Part shown: positions 1-8,765 of the stretch, in pieces
Layout of the letters: the number at the start of each line of letters is the position of its first letter
Numbering within the stretch: the stretch's first letter is position 1
From: Polaribacter reichenbachii
Lineage (GTDB): Bacteria > Bacteroidota > Bacteroidia > Flavobacteriales > Flavobacteriaceae
Direction: 5' to 3'
NCBI RefSeq assembly: GCF_001975665.1
Contig: NZ_CP019419.1
Location: 1,488,001-1,552,000, forward strand
Length of the DNA stretch: 64,000 bases
The notes under the pieces: generated by a model
Database searches by the model: none
What the model saw: the letters and a program-made list of their open reading frames with translations, nothing else
Told to the model about the DNA's origin: nothing
Program-made: the position numbers and the translations under genes

Positions 1-2016
1 ATTTTAGATGAAAATGGTGTACAAAAAACAGGTTCATTGCCACTTACAGCAGCCAATGCAGAAAGAAATAAGATTAAGTTAGAACAAATATTAAGTTATT
101 TTGAAACTAATGATTTAGTAGAACATCATTTTTTATATCAATGGGTTAATGATGCTAGATCATTAGAATTAGGTGGGCAAATTACACCTGCAGGAGAAAT
201 GTTTGGTGAATTTAATTCTAGTAAAGGATTTAAAAAATCTAAAGAATATAATCACACTTGGAAAATTGCACCAGCATGGTTAGAACAAAGTTTATCGAAC
301 GATTTTAGTAAAAGTGTAATTTCTTGGTATGATCATAATGGAGAAACTGGTAAAAATTATACTTTAGAAAGAAAAATAAACGATGAAACTAATTTTACAC
401 CAATTGCAACATTGGTTTTAGGTGAAGATTATGAAGCAGGAAAAACAATAAGTTTTGAAGATGAATTTACCTATGACATTGCAAAATATAGAGTTAGAGC
501 AGTAAGTTATAAAGATAGTCAATCTATATATTCAAGAGAAATAACTATTACTAGAGATCAACCTGCAGCAGCACCTAATTTAACTGCTAAAGCACTTTCT
601 GGAACTGTAATAGAACTTGATTGGAATAACGCTGCAAATGCAAGTTTGTATAATATTAAAAGGTCTAACACAGTAGATGGAGAGTTTGAATTGATAGCAG
701 AGAACATTAGTGAAATTACCTTTAGAGATACAAATTTAGATGCTAATACAACATATTTTTATAAAGTTGTAGGTGTTAATAGTTTTGGAGAAGGAAATTC
801 GTCTAATACAGTGTCTGTTACAACTCTTGGTATTAGTGCTCCTGAGCAAATAGATAATATTTATATTTCTTCTGGTGATGGCTCAAACATAATTACTTGG
901 AATTTTGTATTTGATACATATTATACAATTTATAGAGCTACAAGTCCTAACGATACTTTTTCAGAAATTGAAAGTAACTTTGAGGGTGTAAAGTATGTAG
1001 ATAATTCTAATATAGTAAATGGAACTACTTACTATTATAAAGTTGTACCAAAAAATACTGAAGGTACAGGTCCTGAATCTGACGTGTTAGTTGCTACACC
1101 AAAAAAAGGACAGCATGCCAAATTTACCTTTAATGAAAATGTAGGAGTTGTAGCTTATGATGAGTGGGGAGGATATCATGGAGAATTAAAAAATAATGCA
1201 AATTGGTCTATAGGATCAGAAGGAAGTGCAGTTTCATTATCTGCTACAGACGAGTCATATATACAAGTTGGAAACAATATCATGTCTAACCTAAATGATT
1301 TTTCTATTTCAACATGGTTCAAAACGCCTGCAGTTAATAACGATTTTTTACGTTTATTTGATTTTGGTGGTGGAACAGGCAATTTTATGTTATTAATACC
1401 AAAAGCTAATGACACCCAATCTAGATTTATAATAGACCCTATAAACGGAACACGTTATAATGTATATATGACATGTGATTTCCCTGTAGATGAATGGGTG
1501 CACGTTGCTTTAACTTTAGAAGGTAGTACTTTAAAATATTATATTAATGGAGAATTAGTTTTTACAGATACTAATTGTACACTTACACCTGCAGATGTTG
1601 GTGATACTAATCAAAATTACTTAGGTAAATCTCAATATTCTAATGATTTATATACAGATTATAGTTATGATAGTTTTGAAATTTATAATTACGCATTAGT
1701 AGATAGTGATGTAATAAAACTTTCTAAAAGAGAAACGTTGCTTATAGAAAATATTAAAGATTTTAATAATTTAAATGTTAGAGTATATCCTAACCCAATA
1801 GAAAGAGGACAAAGAATTAACATTGATCTTAGTTCTAAATATAATGTTGATATGAAAGGTACAATAAACGTTTATAATCTATTAGGAGCTCTAGTAAGTA
1901 GTAATAAGATTCAAAAAAATGTTATGACTATTAAAGCACCATCTAAAAGTAATATTTATATTGTTGAAATAAGAACAGCAACTATAACAAAGCAATTAAA
2001 GATTATTGTTAAATAA
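1..2016 (+). CDS. C-terminal part of large T9SS-secreted multidomain protein (5' end outside window)
   Basis: The frame is open from the first base, so the gene begins before the window; the TTG at 37 is not a convincing start. Counting from the first codon, about 80 residues look like the end of a sugar-hydrolase TIM barrel (a pattern resembling GH128/agarase-like ends: a helix with VEHHFLYQW, then ITPAGEMFGEF). Three FnIII-like modules follow (about 85-185, 186-275, 278-368), then a LamG/concanavalin-like domain (about 370-580), and a T9SS type A sorting domain (about 590-671) containing VYPNP. The protein should be exported by T9SS and attached to or released from the cell surface. FnIII plus LamG plus T9SS is also the tail of the two minus-strand genes just beyond, so this is probably another enzyme of the same locus. 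The catalytic family cannot be decided without the missing N-terminus. Confidence 0.8.
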   Translation: MLDENGVQKTGSLPLTAANAERNKIKLEQILSYFETNDLVEHHFLYQWVNDARSLELGGQITPAGEMFGEFNSSKGFKKSKEYNHTWKIAPAWLEQSLSNDFSKSVISWYDHNGETGKNYTLERKINDETNFTPIATLVLGEDYEAGKTISFEDEFTYDIAKYRVRAVSYKDSQSIYSREITITRDQPAAAPNLTAKALSGTVIELDWNNAANASLYNIKRSNTVDGEFELIAENISEITFRDTNLDANTTYFYKVVGVNSFGEGNSSNTVSVTTLGISAPEQIDNIYISSGDGSNIITWNFVFDTYYTIYRATSPNDTFSEIESNFEGVKYVDNSNIVNGTTYYYKVVPKNTEGTGPESDVLVATPKKGQHAKFTFNENVGVVAYDEWGGYHGELKNNANWSIGSEGSAVSLSATDESYIQVGNNIMSNLNDFSISTWFKTPAVNNDFLRLFDFGGGTGNFMLLIPKANDTQSRFIIDPINGTRYNVYMTCDFPVDEWVHVALTLEGSTLKYYINGELVFTDTNCTLTPADVGDTNQNYLGKSQYSNDLYTDYSYDSFEIYNYALVDSDVIKLSKRETLLIENIKDFNNLNVRVYPNPIERGQRINIDLSSKYNVDMKGTINVYNLLGALVSSNKIQKNVMTIKAPSKSNIYIVEIRTATITKQLKIIVK

Positions 2017-2033
2017 TAATTAATACAACTTTA

Positions 2034-2073
2034 TAAAAAAAAGGGGAATGACAGAAATTATCATTCCCTTTTT
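2034..2073 (+). terminator. Rho-independent terminator after the truncated T9SS gene
   Basis: GGGAATGA (2044-2051) pairs with TCATTCCC (2061-2068) around a 9-nt loop and is followed by TTTTT. It starts 17 bp after the stop codon at 2016. Confidence 0.8.
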
Positions 2074-2259
2074 AATTACCCTTAAAATTATAGAGAGTTT
2101 AAAATCATTTTAACTTATAAGAGAAATAATAATATAGTTTTTAGCAGGCATAAATTCGTTTTTAGTTATGTTAACATCTAATAAAAGTATGTATTAAACC
2201 TAGACAAACTAAATAAAACTTAATTATGTAACCTAATTAACTAGTAGAAGAAAGCTAAT

Positions 2260-2300
2260 AAAAAAAGGGAATGACAACTAAACTAGTTATCATTCCCTTT
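2260..2300 (-). terminator. Terminator of the tandem T9SS enzyme genes
   Basis: A 17-bp arm (2264-2280) pairs with 2284-2300 around a 3-nt loop with one C/A mismatch. Read on the minus strand, a T-run follows (complement of the A-run 2260-2266). It lies 24 bp past the stop codon of the minus-strand gene. Confidence 0.8.
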
Positions 2301-2323
2301 ACTATTTTATTATTTACTTATAA

Positions 2324-5116
2324 CTAATGCCTAACTAAAAGTTTTTTTATAGATATTTTATCATCTTGATTAAGCTTTAGAATATACATACCAGAAGGTA
2401 ATTTAGAAACATTTAACTGTTTGCTATTCGTAATATTTTTATTTAATAATAACCTTCCATTTACGTCGTATACAAATGCTTTTAATGTTGAATTAGTATT
2501 GTTAAAATTAAATTTTAAAACATCATTTGCAGGTATTGGTCCGTATGTTAAGCCATCAATACAATTATTACCACAATCTTCTAAAGAAAGCGTTTTATTA
2601 TAAAGAGCAGCAATATCGGAAGCAGATAATGCGTAATTATAAATTCTAAAATCATCTACTTTTCCATTTAATAAAGGATCACTAGTAAATTGACTTTTCC
2701 CAATATAATTAAACATTGGTTTAAAATCTATTGGTCTTGCTATAATAGAACTAGATTCATCAGCTAAGGCTCCATTTACGTATAAACGTGCAGAATCATT
2801 TCCTAAAGTTACTGCAACATGAGACCAAGCTCCTTCAGTTAGTTTTGCACTAGAATTTAAAGTTTCTAATCCGTTACCATTATTAATTCCAAAACGAACT
2901 GTACCAGCACCAGAATAAGGAGAAATAAACATAAATTGATCTTGGCTATTTCCAAAATCGAAAACACGTTGCCAAATTTTACCTCCATTCCAATATACCC
3001 AACTTGCTACTGTAATTTCTTCTTGATTTGCTATATCTGCAGGCAATTGTAAAAAATTATCTGCACCATTTAATTCTGCAGCATCAGTACCTATTTCACC
3101 AGAACCATAAGTAATAGTTCCTGCTGCTGCTGTATGATTTAAGTTTGAAGTTTTATCTAAAAGATTTTGTTCAAATTCATAATGAGCTACTAATGTATTG
3201 GCTCCAGTAGTAGTTGCAGAAACCTCATTAGAATAAGAAGAGTAATTTAAAGAATTATCTACTGCTTTAATTTTATAAAAATATTCTCCATTACTAGTTC
3301 TTGTATTATCTACAAAATTAGTTGTAGTAACATTTCGTGCAATTGTACTATAACTCCCACCAGCAGATGATGCTCTAAAAATAGTATAACCAGCTACATC
3401 ATTCTCTGTATTTGCTGTCCAACTTAACTGAATTGCTTCTTCTTTACCTGTTGCAACTAAATTAGTTGGTGCTGCTGGTGCGTTAAATTCTACAGGAGCA
3501 TCAATTGGTAAAAAACGCCATAATTGGCTATCTTTACTTTGTGCATCCCTTTTTTCCCATTGTCTAATATTGGCATTTTCATTTATAGAAGCAACATCTA
3601 GATACTTTCCACTTTGACGGTTACCAATATAAAACCATCCATCTTCATCATACTCAATAAACCAATGCCTATTTAAACTGGTACTATTTTCATAAGTTAT
3701 AATATTACCGTTATTGTTTAGGTTAGAAGCATCTACAGCTATTTTTTTGTTAGTCGCAGATCCTAAACCTATTTTATAATAGGTAAAATCTCCACCTACA
3801 TCTTCTGGTACAAGGCTCATTTCCCATTGTTGGTAAGTTTGTTGTGTATCTGAACCTATTTCTAAATTAGCACCGTCGTTAGCAGAACCATTTGCTACTT
3901 GCACAACTTTACCACTTGCACGATTTACCAATTTATACATTCCACTAATTGCTGGTTGAATATCTTCACCAGATTGAATGTTAATTACACGTTCTGCATT
4001 TGGTTGATTTTGATGATAACCAGTTCCTCCTGGAATATTCATTACAAACTCTCTATGAGGACCATATCCATCGTAAAAAACAGCTTTATCTTTTGATACA
4101 AATCTGTAAGATGTTGCTTTTGCTTGTCTTTCGGATGCTCCAATAAAACCTTCTACTTTTCCATCTAAATTTCTATACACAGCTGCAGCAGTCCAATTTG
4201 ATCTATGTTCGGCATAACCCAATCTAACACCATCTGACGCTTTAACAAATTGACCTCCAGCAAACTCAGGTGTTCCCCACCAAATACCCATTTCCATTCC
4301 GTATTCTAAACCAACCATTGCTTCAATAACATTATGCAACTCATCATTACTTGCGTATTTTCCATCACTTTTTACGGTCTCAAAAAAAGAAGCATAATTA
4401 TTAAAAGAACCCGCTAATTGATGTGTATTTCCTTCATCTAAAGTTTCCTTTAAATAAGTGTACCAAAGCAAAGCTTGGTCTGTATTTAATGTACTAGAAG
4501 AAATTCTAATTCCGTCTAATTCATTTAATTTTCGTAGTTCTGTGTTAAGAGCTGCACTAAAAGGCTTATCTCCATTTCCATAATTATTTCCAAGATCACA
4601 CTCATTACAAGGAGAAATAGAAATTACTTCATGGCCAGCAGCTTCGTAATATTTAATTGTTGCTGCTATATTAGCTGCCCACGTAACTGGATTATAATTA
4701 CCTGGAGTTCCAAAGCTAGGGTCTACAGAAAAACGAATACTATTCATCGTTAATTTCATAGGTCTATTTAAAAGGGCTATATAACCTAGTCTTTTATCAA
4801 TAGCTTCTTTAATACGAGGATGAAGTTCTCCATTTACTAAAGGCTCTTCTGTAAAGTAAGAAACCCTTACTACATCTACATTTTCTGGATCCATAAAAGC
4901 CATACCTCTTTTAAAGTTTGCTAAATCAGGCCATGCTGTATCTATACCCCAAACTAAATTTTTAGATTCACCTGTAGAGTTTGTATCAAAAAGCAATGTT
5001 CTATCTGCTTCTGGCTGCACTATAAAATTTGTGCTTGTACTTGTTTGAGCATTTATTTTAGAAAATGCTAATGCCAATAGGAGAAAGCTTCCTTTTAGCA
5101 GCTTATTTGTATTCAT
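2324..5116 (-). CDS. T9SS-secreted putative glycosidase with ricin-type, FnIII and LamG modules (paralog A)
   Basis: 930 residues with a signal peptide ending at about INAQ (24). The N-terminal ~380 residues form an enzyme-like domain that I cannot assign to a named family. SPCNE (E172) and VIEAMVG (E265), followed by a tryptophan-rich strand (IWWG), are spaced like the acid/base and nucleophile of clan GH-A barrels; this is inference. Then follow a ricin/CBM13-like trefoil (about 390-535, with QQWEM and QLWRF repeats), an FnIII module (about 553-640), a LamG/concanavalin-like domain (about 650-815) and a T9SS sorting domain (about 850-930). It is closely similar along its length to the gene immediately upstream but lacks that gene's CBM42-like module. 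It sits at the distal end of the enzyme block and is probably co-transcribed with its paralog (67-bp gap). Confidence 0.8.
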   Translation of the reverse strand: MNTNKLLKGSFLLLALAFSKINAQTSTSTNFIVQPEADRTLLFDTNSTGESKNLVWGIDTAWPDLANFKRGMAFMDPENVDVVRVSYFTEEPLVNGELHPRIKEAIDKRLGYIALLNRPMKLTMNSIRFSVDPSFGTPGNYNPVTWAANIAATIKYYEAAGHEVISISPCNECDLGNNYGNGDKPFSAALNTELRKLNELDGIRISSSTLNTDQALLWYTYLKETLDEGNTHQLAGSFNNYASFFETVKSDGKYASNDELHNVIEAMVGLEYGMEMGIWWGTPEFAGGQFVKASDGVRLGYAEHRSNWTAAAVYRNLDGKVEGFIGASERQAKATSYRFVSKDKAVFYDGYGPHREFVMNIPGGTGYHQNQPNAERVINIQSGEDIQPAISGMYKLVNRASGKVVQVANGSANDGANLEIGSDTQQTYQQWEMSLVPEDVGGDFTYYKIGLGSATNKKIAVDASNLNNNGNIITYENSTSLNRHWFIEYDEDGWFYIGNRQSGKYLDVASINENANIRQWEKRDAQSKDSQLWRFLPIDAPVEFNAPAAPTNLVATGKEEAIQLSWTANTENDVAGYTIFRASSAGGSYSTIARNVTTTNFVDNTRTSNGEYFYKIKAVDNSLNYSSYSNEVSATTTGANTLVAHYEFEQNLLDKTSNLNHTAAAGTITYGSGEIGTDAAELNGADNFLQLPADIANQEEITVASWVYWNGGKIWQRVFDFGNSQDQFMFISPYSGAGTVRFGINNGNGLETLNSSAKLTEGAWSHVAVTLGNDSARLYVNGALADESSSIIARPIDFKPMFNYIGKSQFTSDPLLNGKVDDFRIYNYALSASDIAALYNKTLSLEDCGNNCIDGLTYGPIPANDVLKFNFNNTNSTLKAFVYDVNGRLLLNKNITNSKQLNVSKLPSGMYILKLNQDDKISIKKLLVRH

Positions 5117-5183
5117 ATGTTTATTTTTGTTTGTGCTTATAACATTTGTGGGTTGAGATGGTATAACTTTTAGTTTATACTAA

Positions 5184-8100
5184 TTAATGTTTTACTATAA
5201 TTTTTCTAATGGATATTTGTTGGTTGTTATTTAATTTTAAAATATAAACACCAGAAGGTATATTTGAAACATTCAATTCTGCATTTTTAATATTGATGAA
5301 TTTTTTACTCAATAGTAGCCTTCCATTAATATTAAATAGCTCAATATTAGCTGAAGTTTTATTATTTTCATTGTTATAATATTTAATATTTAATAGATTA
5401 TTTACTGGCATTGGCCAAATAGAAAATCTTTCTGTACAATCTCCATTACAGTCTTCTATAGAGATTTTTTTATTTTTGGTAGCATTTCTAGAAGCTACAT
5501 TATTTAATTGTTCAAGCACTTCAAAAGTGGCATCATTTCTGTACACATTACTATCAGTATAATTAGAAATTCTTAAATTATAATTTTGATGTCTAATGAA
5601 ATAGTTAGGCCAATCCTTTGATTCAAAAGATACTAAATCACTGTCAGCTAAGCCTTCTCTTGGGTAAAAAGTGGCCGTGTTTTTAAATGCTTCATAATCT
5701 TGATCATCACCAGATCTTAATTTCAAAATAAAATTTTGGTGAGAAAGATAATATCCAGGGGCATCTACCGATTCAAATGAAACTCCATTTTCATCTGCCA
5801 AACCTTTAACAATATTAAACTGTGCATTTAATTTATTACTTACAAAAGGACTATCTGCATTATATTCAATTTTAGAGCCTCCATTAATACTTGTATGTGT
5901 AATATAATAATCAGGAAAATTAAAAGATCTAAAAGCTTTAATTCCTTCAGATACAATTACAGGATTAGAAATATTAGCTATTTCTTCTGGAGCTAAACTA
6001 TAATTATAAATCTTAAAATCATCAATACGACCATTTAATAATGGATCGTTATAATGGCTTTTACCTATGTAATTTAATGTTGGTTTAAAATCTAGAGGAC
6101 TTGCAGTTACTGTGGTAGATTCATCTACTAATACACCATTTATATACAAGCTACCTCCAGTAGCTCCTAATGTAACTGCTACATGCGACCATTCTCCAAT
6201 AGCTAAAGGAGCAGAAGCATTTAAATTCTGCTGTCCATTACCATTATTAATACCAAAACGTAAATTTCCTGTACTTCCGGCCATTGGTGTCATATATATA
6301 AATTGACTTTGATTATTACCAAAATCAAAAATACGTTGCCAAGCATTTCCGCCATTCCAATAAATCCAAGTAGAAATTGTAATCTCTTGTAAATTTGCTA
6401 CATCTGCTGGTAATTGTAAAAAAGTATCTGAACCATTTAATACTATAGAATTTAAATCTGCTTTACCTGTATCAAATGAAATATTTCCAGTGGATGCACT
6501 ATGGTTTAAGTTTACTGAAGAGTCTAAAGTATTTTGTTCGAATTGAAGGTGTGTAACAAGCCCATTAGCCCCAGTTGCAGTTGCAGAAACTTCGCTTGTA
6601 TACGAAGAACTATTTAAAGAATTATCTACCGCTTTTATTTTATAAAAATAAGTTGCATCATTTGTTGTATTATCTACAAAAGATGTTGTTGTTATGTACC
6701 TAGCAATAGTACTATACTCTCCAGTAGTAGATTCTGCTCTAAAAATAGTATAACCAGCAACGTCAGAGTCTGGACTTGCTGTCCAGTCTAGTTGAATAGA
6801 TTCTGAATTTGCAGTAGCCACAAGATTAGTTGGAGCGCTTGGTGCATTAAATTCTACAGGAGCATTAGTTGGAAGAAAACGCCATTGTTGATTTGTATTG
6901 CCTGTTTTTTCCCATTGACGAATATTTGCACTTTCTGATGTTGAAGCAGCATCTAAATATTTTCCACTCTGACGACTTCCAATATAAAACCATCCATCTT
7001 CTGCATATTCGAGATACCATTGTCTGTTAAAACCATCACTATTGGCATAAGAAATTACGTTTCCATCATTCTCAAGAGTAGAACCATCTACCGCTATTTT
7101 TTTATCAGTATTGCTACCTAAGCCTATTTTGTAAAAAGTAAAATCTCCTCCAATTGTAGATGGAACACGCGTCATTTCCCATTGTTGATATGTTTGCCCT
7201 GCATCTGTACCTAATTCTAGGTTAGCACCATCATTAGCAGATCCATTAGCAACTTGAATAACTTTTCCACTTTCGCGATTTACTAATTTATACATACCAC
7301 TAATTGCAGGTTGTATATCATCTCCCCATTGAATATTAATTACTCTTTCTGCATTTGGTTGATTCTCTAAATATCCTGTACCTCCAGTTATTTCCATTAC
7401 ATATTCACGTTGAGGTCCATATCCATCATAATAAACAGGTCGATCTTTTGATCTAAACTTATACGTTGTTGTTGTAGCTTGTCTTTCTGAAGCCCCAATA
7501 AAAGCTTGTACCTTACCTTCTAAGTTTTTATATACAGCCGCAGATGTCCAATTAGAACGATGTTCTGAATAGCCTAACTTTACACCTTCTGATGCTCTTA
7601 CAAATTCTCCTCCAGCATATTCTGGTGTTCCCCACCAAATACCCATTTGCATACCATGCTCTAAACCAACTATCGATTCTATTACATTATGTACTTCATC
7701 ATTACTTGCATAGTTTCCATCTGCTCTAACTGTTTGAAAAAATGTTGCATAGTTATTAAAAGACCCAGCTAATTGATGTGTATTACCTTCATCAAGAGTT
7801 GCTTTTAAGTAATTGTACCAAGGTAAAGCCTGATCTGTATTTAGTGTACTTGAAGAAATTCTAATTCCATCAAGTTCAGGTAATGTGCGTAACTCTTGGT
7901 TTAAAGCAGCATTAAATGGCATATCTCCATTTCCGTAGTCAGTACCAAGATCACATTCGTTACAAGGAGAAATAGAAATTACTTCATGGCCTGCTGCCTC
8001 ATAATAGTTTATGGTAGCAGCAATGTTTGCAGCCCATGTTACAGGATTATAATTACCATCTGTGCCATAACTAGGATCAACAGAATTTCTTACACTATTC

Positions 8101-8465
8101 ATTGTAAGTTGCATTGGTCTTCCAAATAAATCTATATATCCTAAACGTTTATCTATTAAAACTTTAATGTCTGGATGAAGTTCTCCATTAACCAAAGGTT
8201 GATGTGTAAAATAAGATACACGAACAACATCAACATTGTCTGCTCCCATAAAAGCAATTCCTCTTTTCATATTCTCCAAACTAGCCCAAGCCGTATCTAA
8301 ACCCCAAACTAGTGTTTTGGTTTCTCCAGTTGCATTTACATCGTAAACAACGGTTCTATTAGTATTGGGTTGTATTACTAGATTATCACTGGTACTAGAT
8401 TGGGCATTGATATTTGTAAATACAATAAGAATTAAAAAATTTAGAAATAAGATAGATTTTTTCAT
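5184..8465 (-). CDS. T9SS-secreted putative glycosidase with ricin-type, FnIII, LamG and CBM42-like (AbfB) modules (paralog B)
   Basis: 1093 residues with a signal peptide ending at about INAQ (22). The architecture matches the neighbouring 930-residue paralog: an unassigned barrel-like domain with the same SPCNE and VIES motifs, ricin/CBM13-like trefoil, FnIII and LamG. An extra block of about 150 residues sits before the T9SS tail. That block repeats the pattern 'SFES...PGYYLSHQN' and 'SFES...PNYFIRHQN', typical of AbfB/CBM42 arabinofuranose-binding beta-trefoils. The protein probably works at the cell surface on a polymer bearing L-arabinofuranosyl branches. The pair looks like a tandem duplication in which one copy gained or the other lost the binding module. 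The exact reaction is unknown. Confidence 0.8.
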   Translation of the reverse strand: MKKSILFLNFLILIVFTNINAQSSTSDNLVIQPNTNRTVVYDVNATGETKTLVWGLDTAWASLENMKRGIAFMGADNVDVVRVSYFTHQPLVNGELHPDIKVLIDKRLGYIDLFGRPMQLTMNSVRNSVDPSYGTDGNYNPVTWAANIAATINYYEAAGHEVISISPCNECDLGTDYGNGDMPFNAALNQELRTLPELDGIRISSSTLNTDQALPWYNYLKATLDEGNTHQLAGSFNNYATFFQTVRADGNYASNDEVHNVIESIVGLEHGMQMGIWWGTPEYAGGEFVRASEGVKLGYSEHRSNWTSAAVYKNLEGKVQAFIGASERQATTTTYKFRSKDRPVYYDGYGPQREYVMEITGGTGYLENQPNAERVINIQWGDDIQPAISGMYKLVNRESGKVIQVANGSANDGANLELGTDAGQTYQQWEMTRVPSTIGGDFTFYKIGLGSNTDKKIAVDGSTLENDGNVISYANSDGFNRQWYLEYAEDGWFYIGSRQSGKYLDAASTSESANIRQWEKTGNTNQQWRFLPTNAPVEFNAPSAPTNLVATANSESIQLDWTASPDSDVAGYTIFRAESTTGEYSTIARYITTTSFVDNTTNDATYFYKIKAVDNSLNSSSYTSEVSATATGANGLVTHLQFEQNTLDSSVNLNHSASTGNISFDTGKADLNSIVLNGSDTFLQLPADVANLQEITISTWIYWNGGNAWQRIFDFGNNQSQFIYMTPMAGSTGNLRFGINNGNGQQNLNASAPLAIGEWSHVAVTLGATGGSLYINGVLVDESTTVTASPLDFKPTLNYIGKSHYNDPLLNGRIDDFKIYNYSLAPEEIANISNPVIVSEGIKAFRSFNFPDYYITHTSINGGSKIEYNADSPFVSNKLNAQFNIVKGLADENGVSFESVDAPGYYLSHQNFILKLRSGDDQDYEAFKNTATFYPREGLADSDLVSFESKDWPNYFIRHQNYNLRISNYTDSNVYRNDATFEVLEQLNNVASRNATKNKKISIEDCNGDCTERFSIWPMPVNNLLNIKYYNNENNKTSANIELFNINGRLLLSKKFINIKNAELNVSNIPSGVYILKLNNNQQISIRKIIVKH

Positions 8466-8765
8466 AATTTAAATATTTGATTTAGTTTTTAGCAGCTATT
8501 TTTAAAATAGACTCAACAAATCAACATAAAAAATTTAGTGCCTCTAAGGGAAAAATTGGCTAAAACTAGGTCAAATAATAACTATTTTAATATATTCTTA
8601 TTTTTTTCTGTTAAAAACCATTGCATTGATATTTTTTTGTGGTATAAAATTGGTTTTTGATAAAAAAAATCAAGCAATACTGATTTTATTAACCAAAAAC
8701 TAATTCTTACTCTTAAACTATAAAAATGATTGTTCGCAACGTGTTTTTAATTCGTTAATAAAAAC
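8466..8765. other. Intergenic region upstream of paralog B
   Basis: 300 bp of AT-rich DNA between the double GH43 gene and paralog B, both on the minus strand. It contains AAAAACCA (8613-8620) facing TGGTTTTT (8651-8658), plus a further AACCAAAAAC at 8691-8700. This could be a regulator site for paralogs A and B. No ORF and no clear terminator were seen. Confidence 0.35.

Larger units (their letters stand above)
2017..2323. other. Intergenic region between convergent genes
   Basis: About 300 bp between two convergent genes. It holds two stem-loop terminators, one per gene, which share the same GGGAATGA/TCATTCCC stem. Nothing else coding or regulatory is evident in the AT-rich middle (2075-2260). 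Confidence 0.6.
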
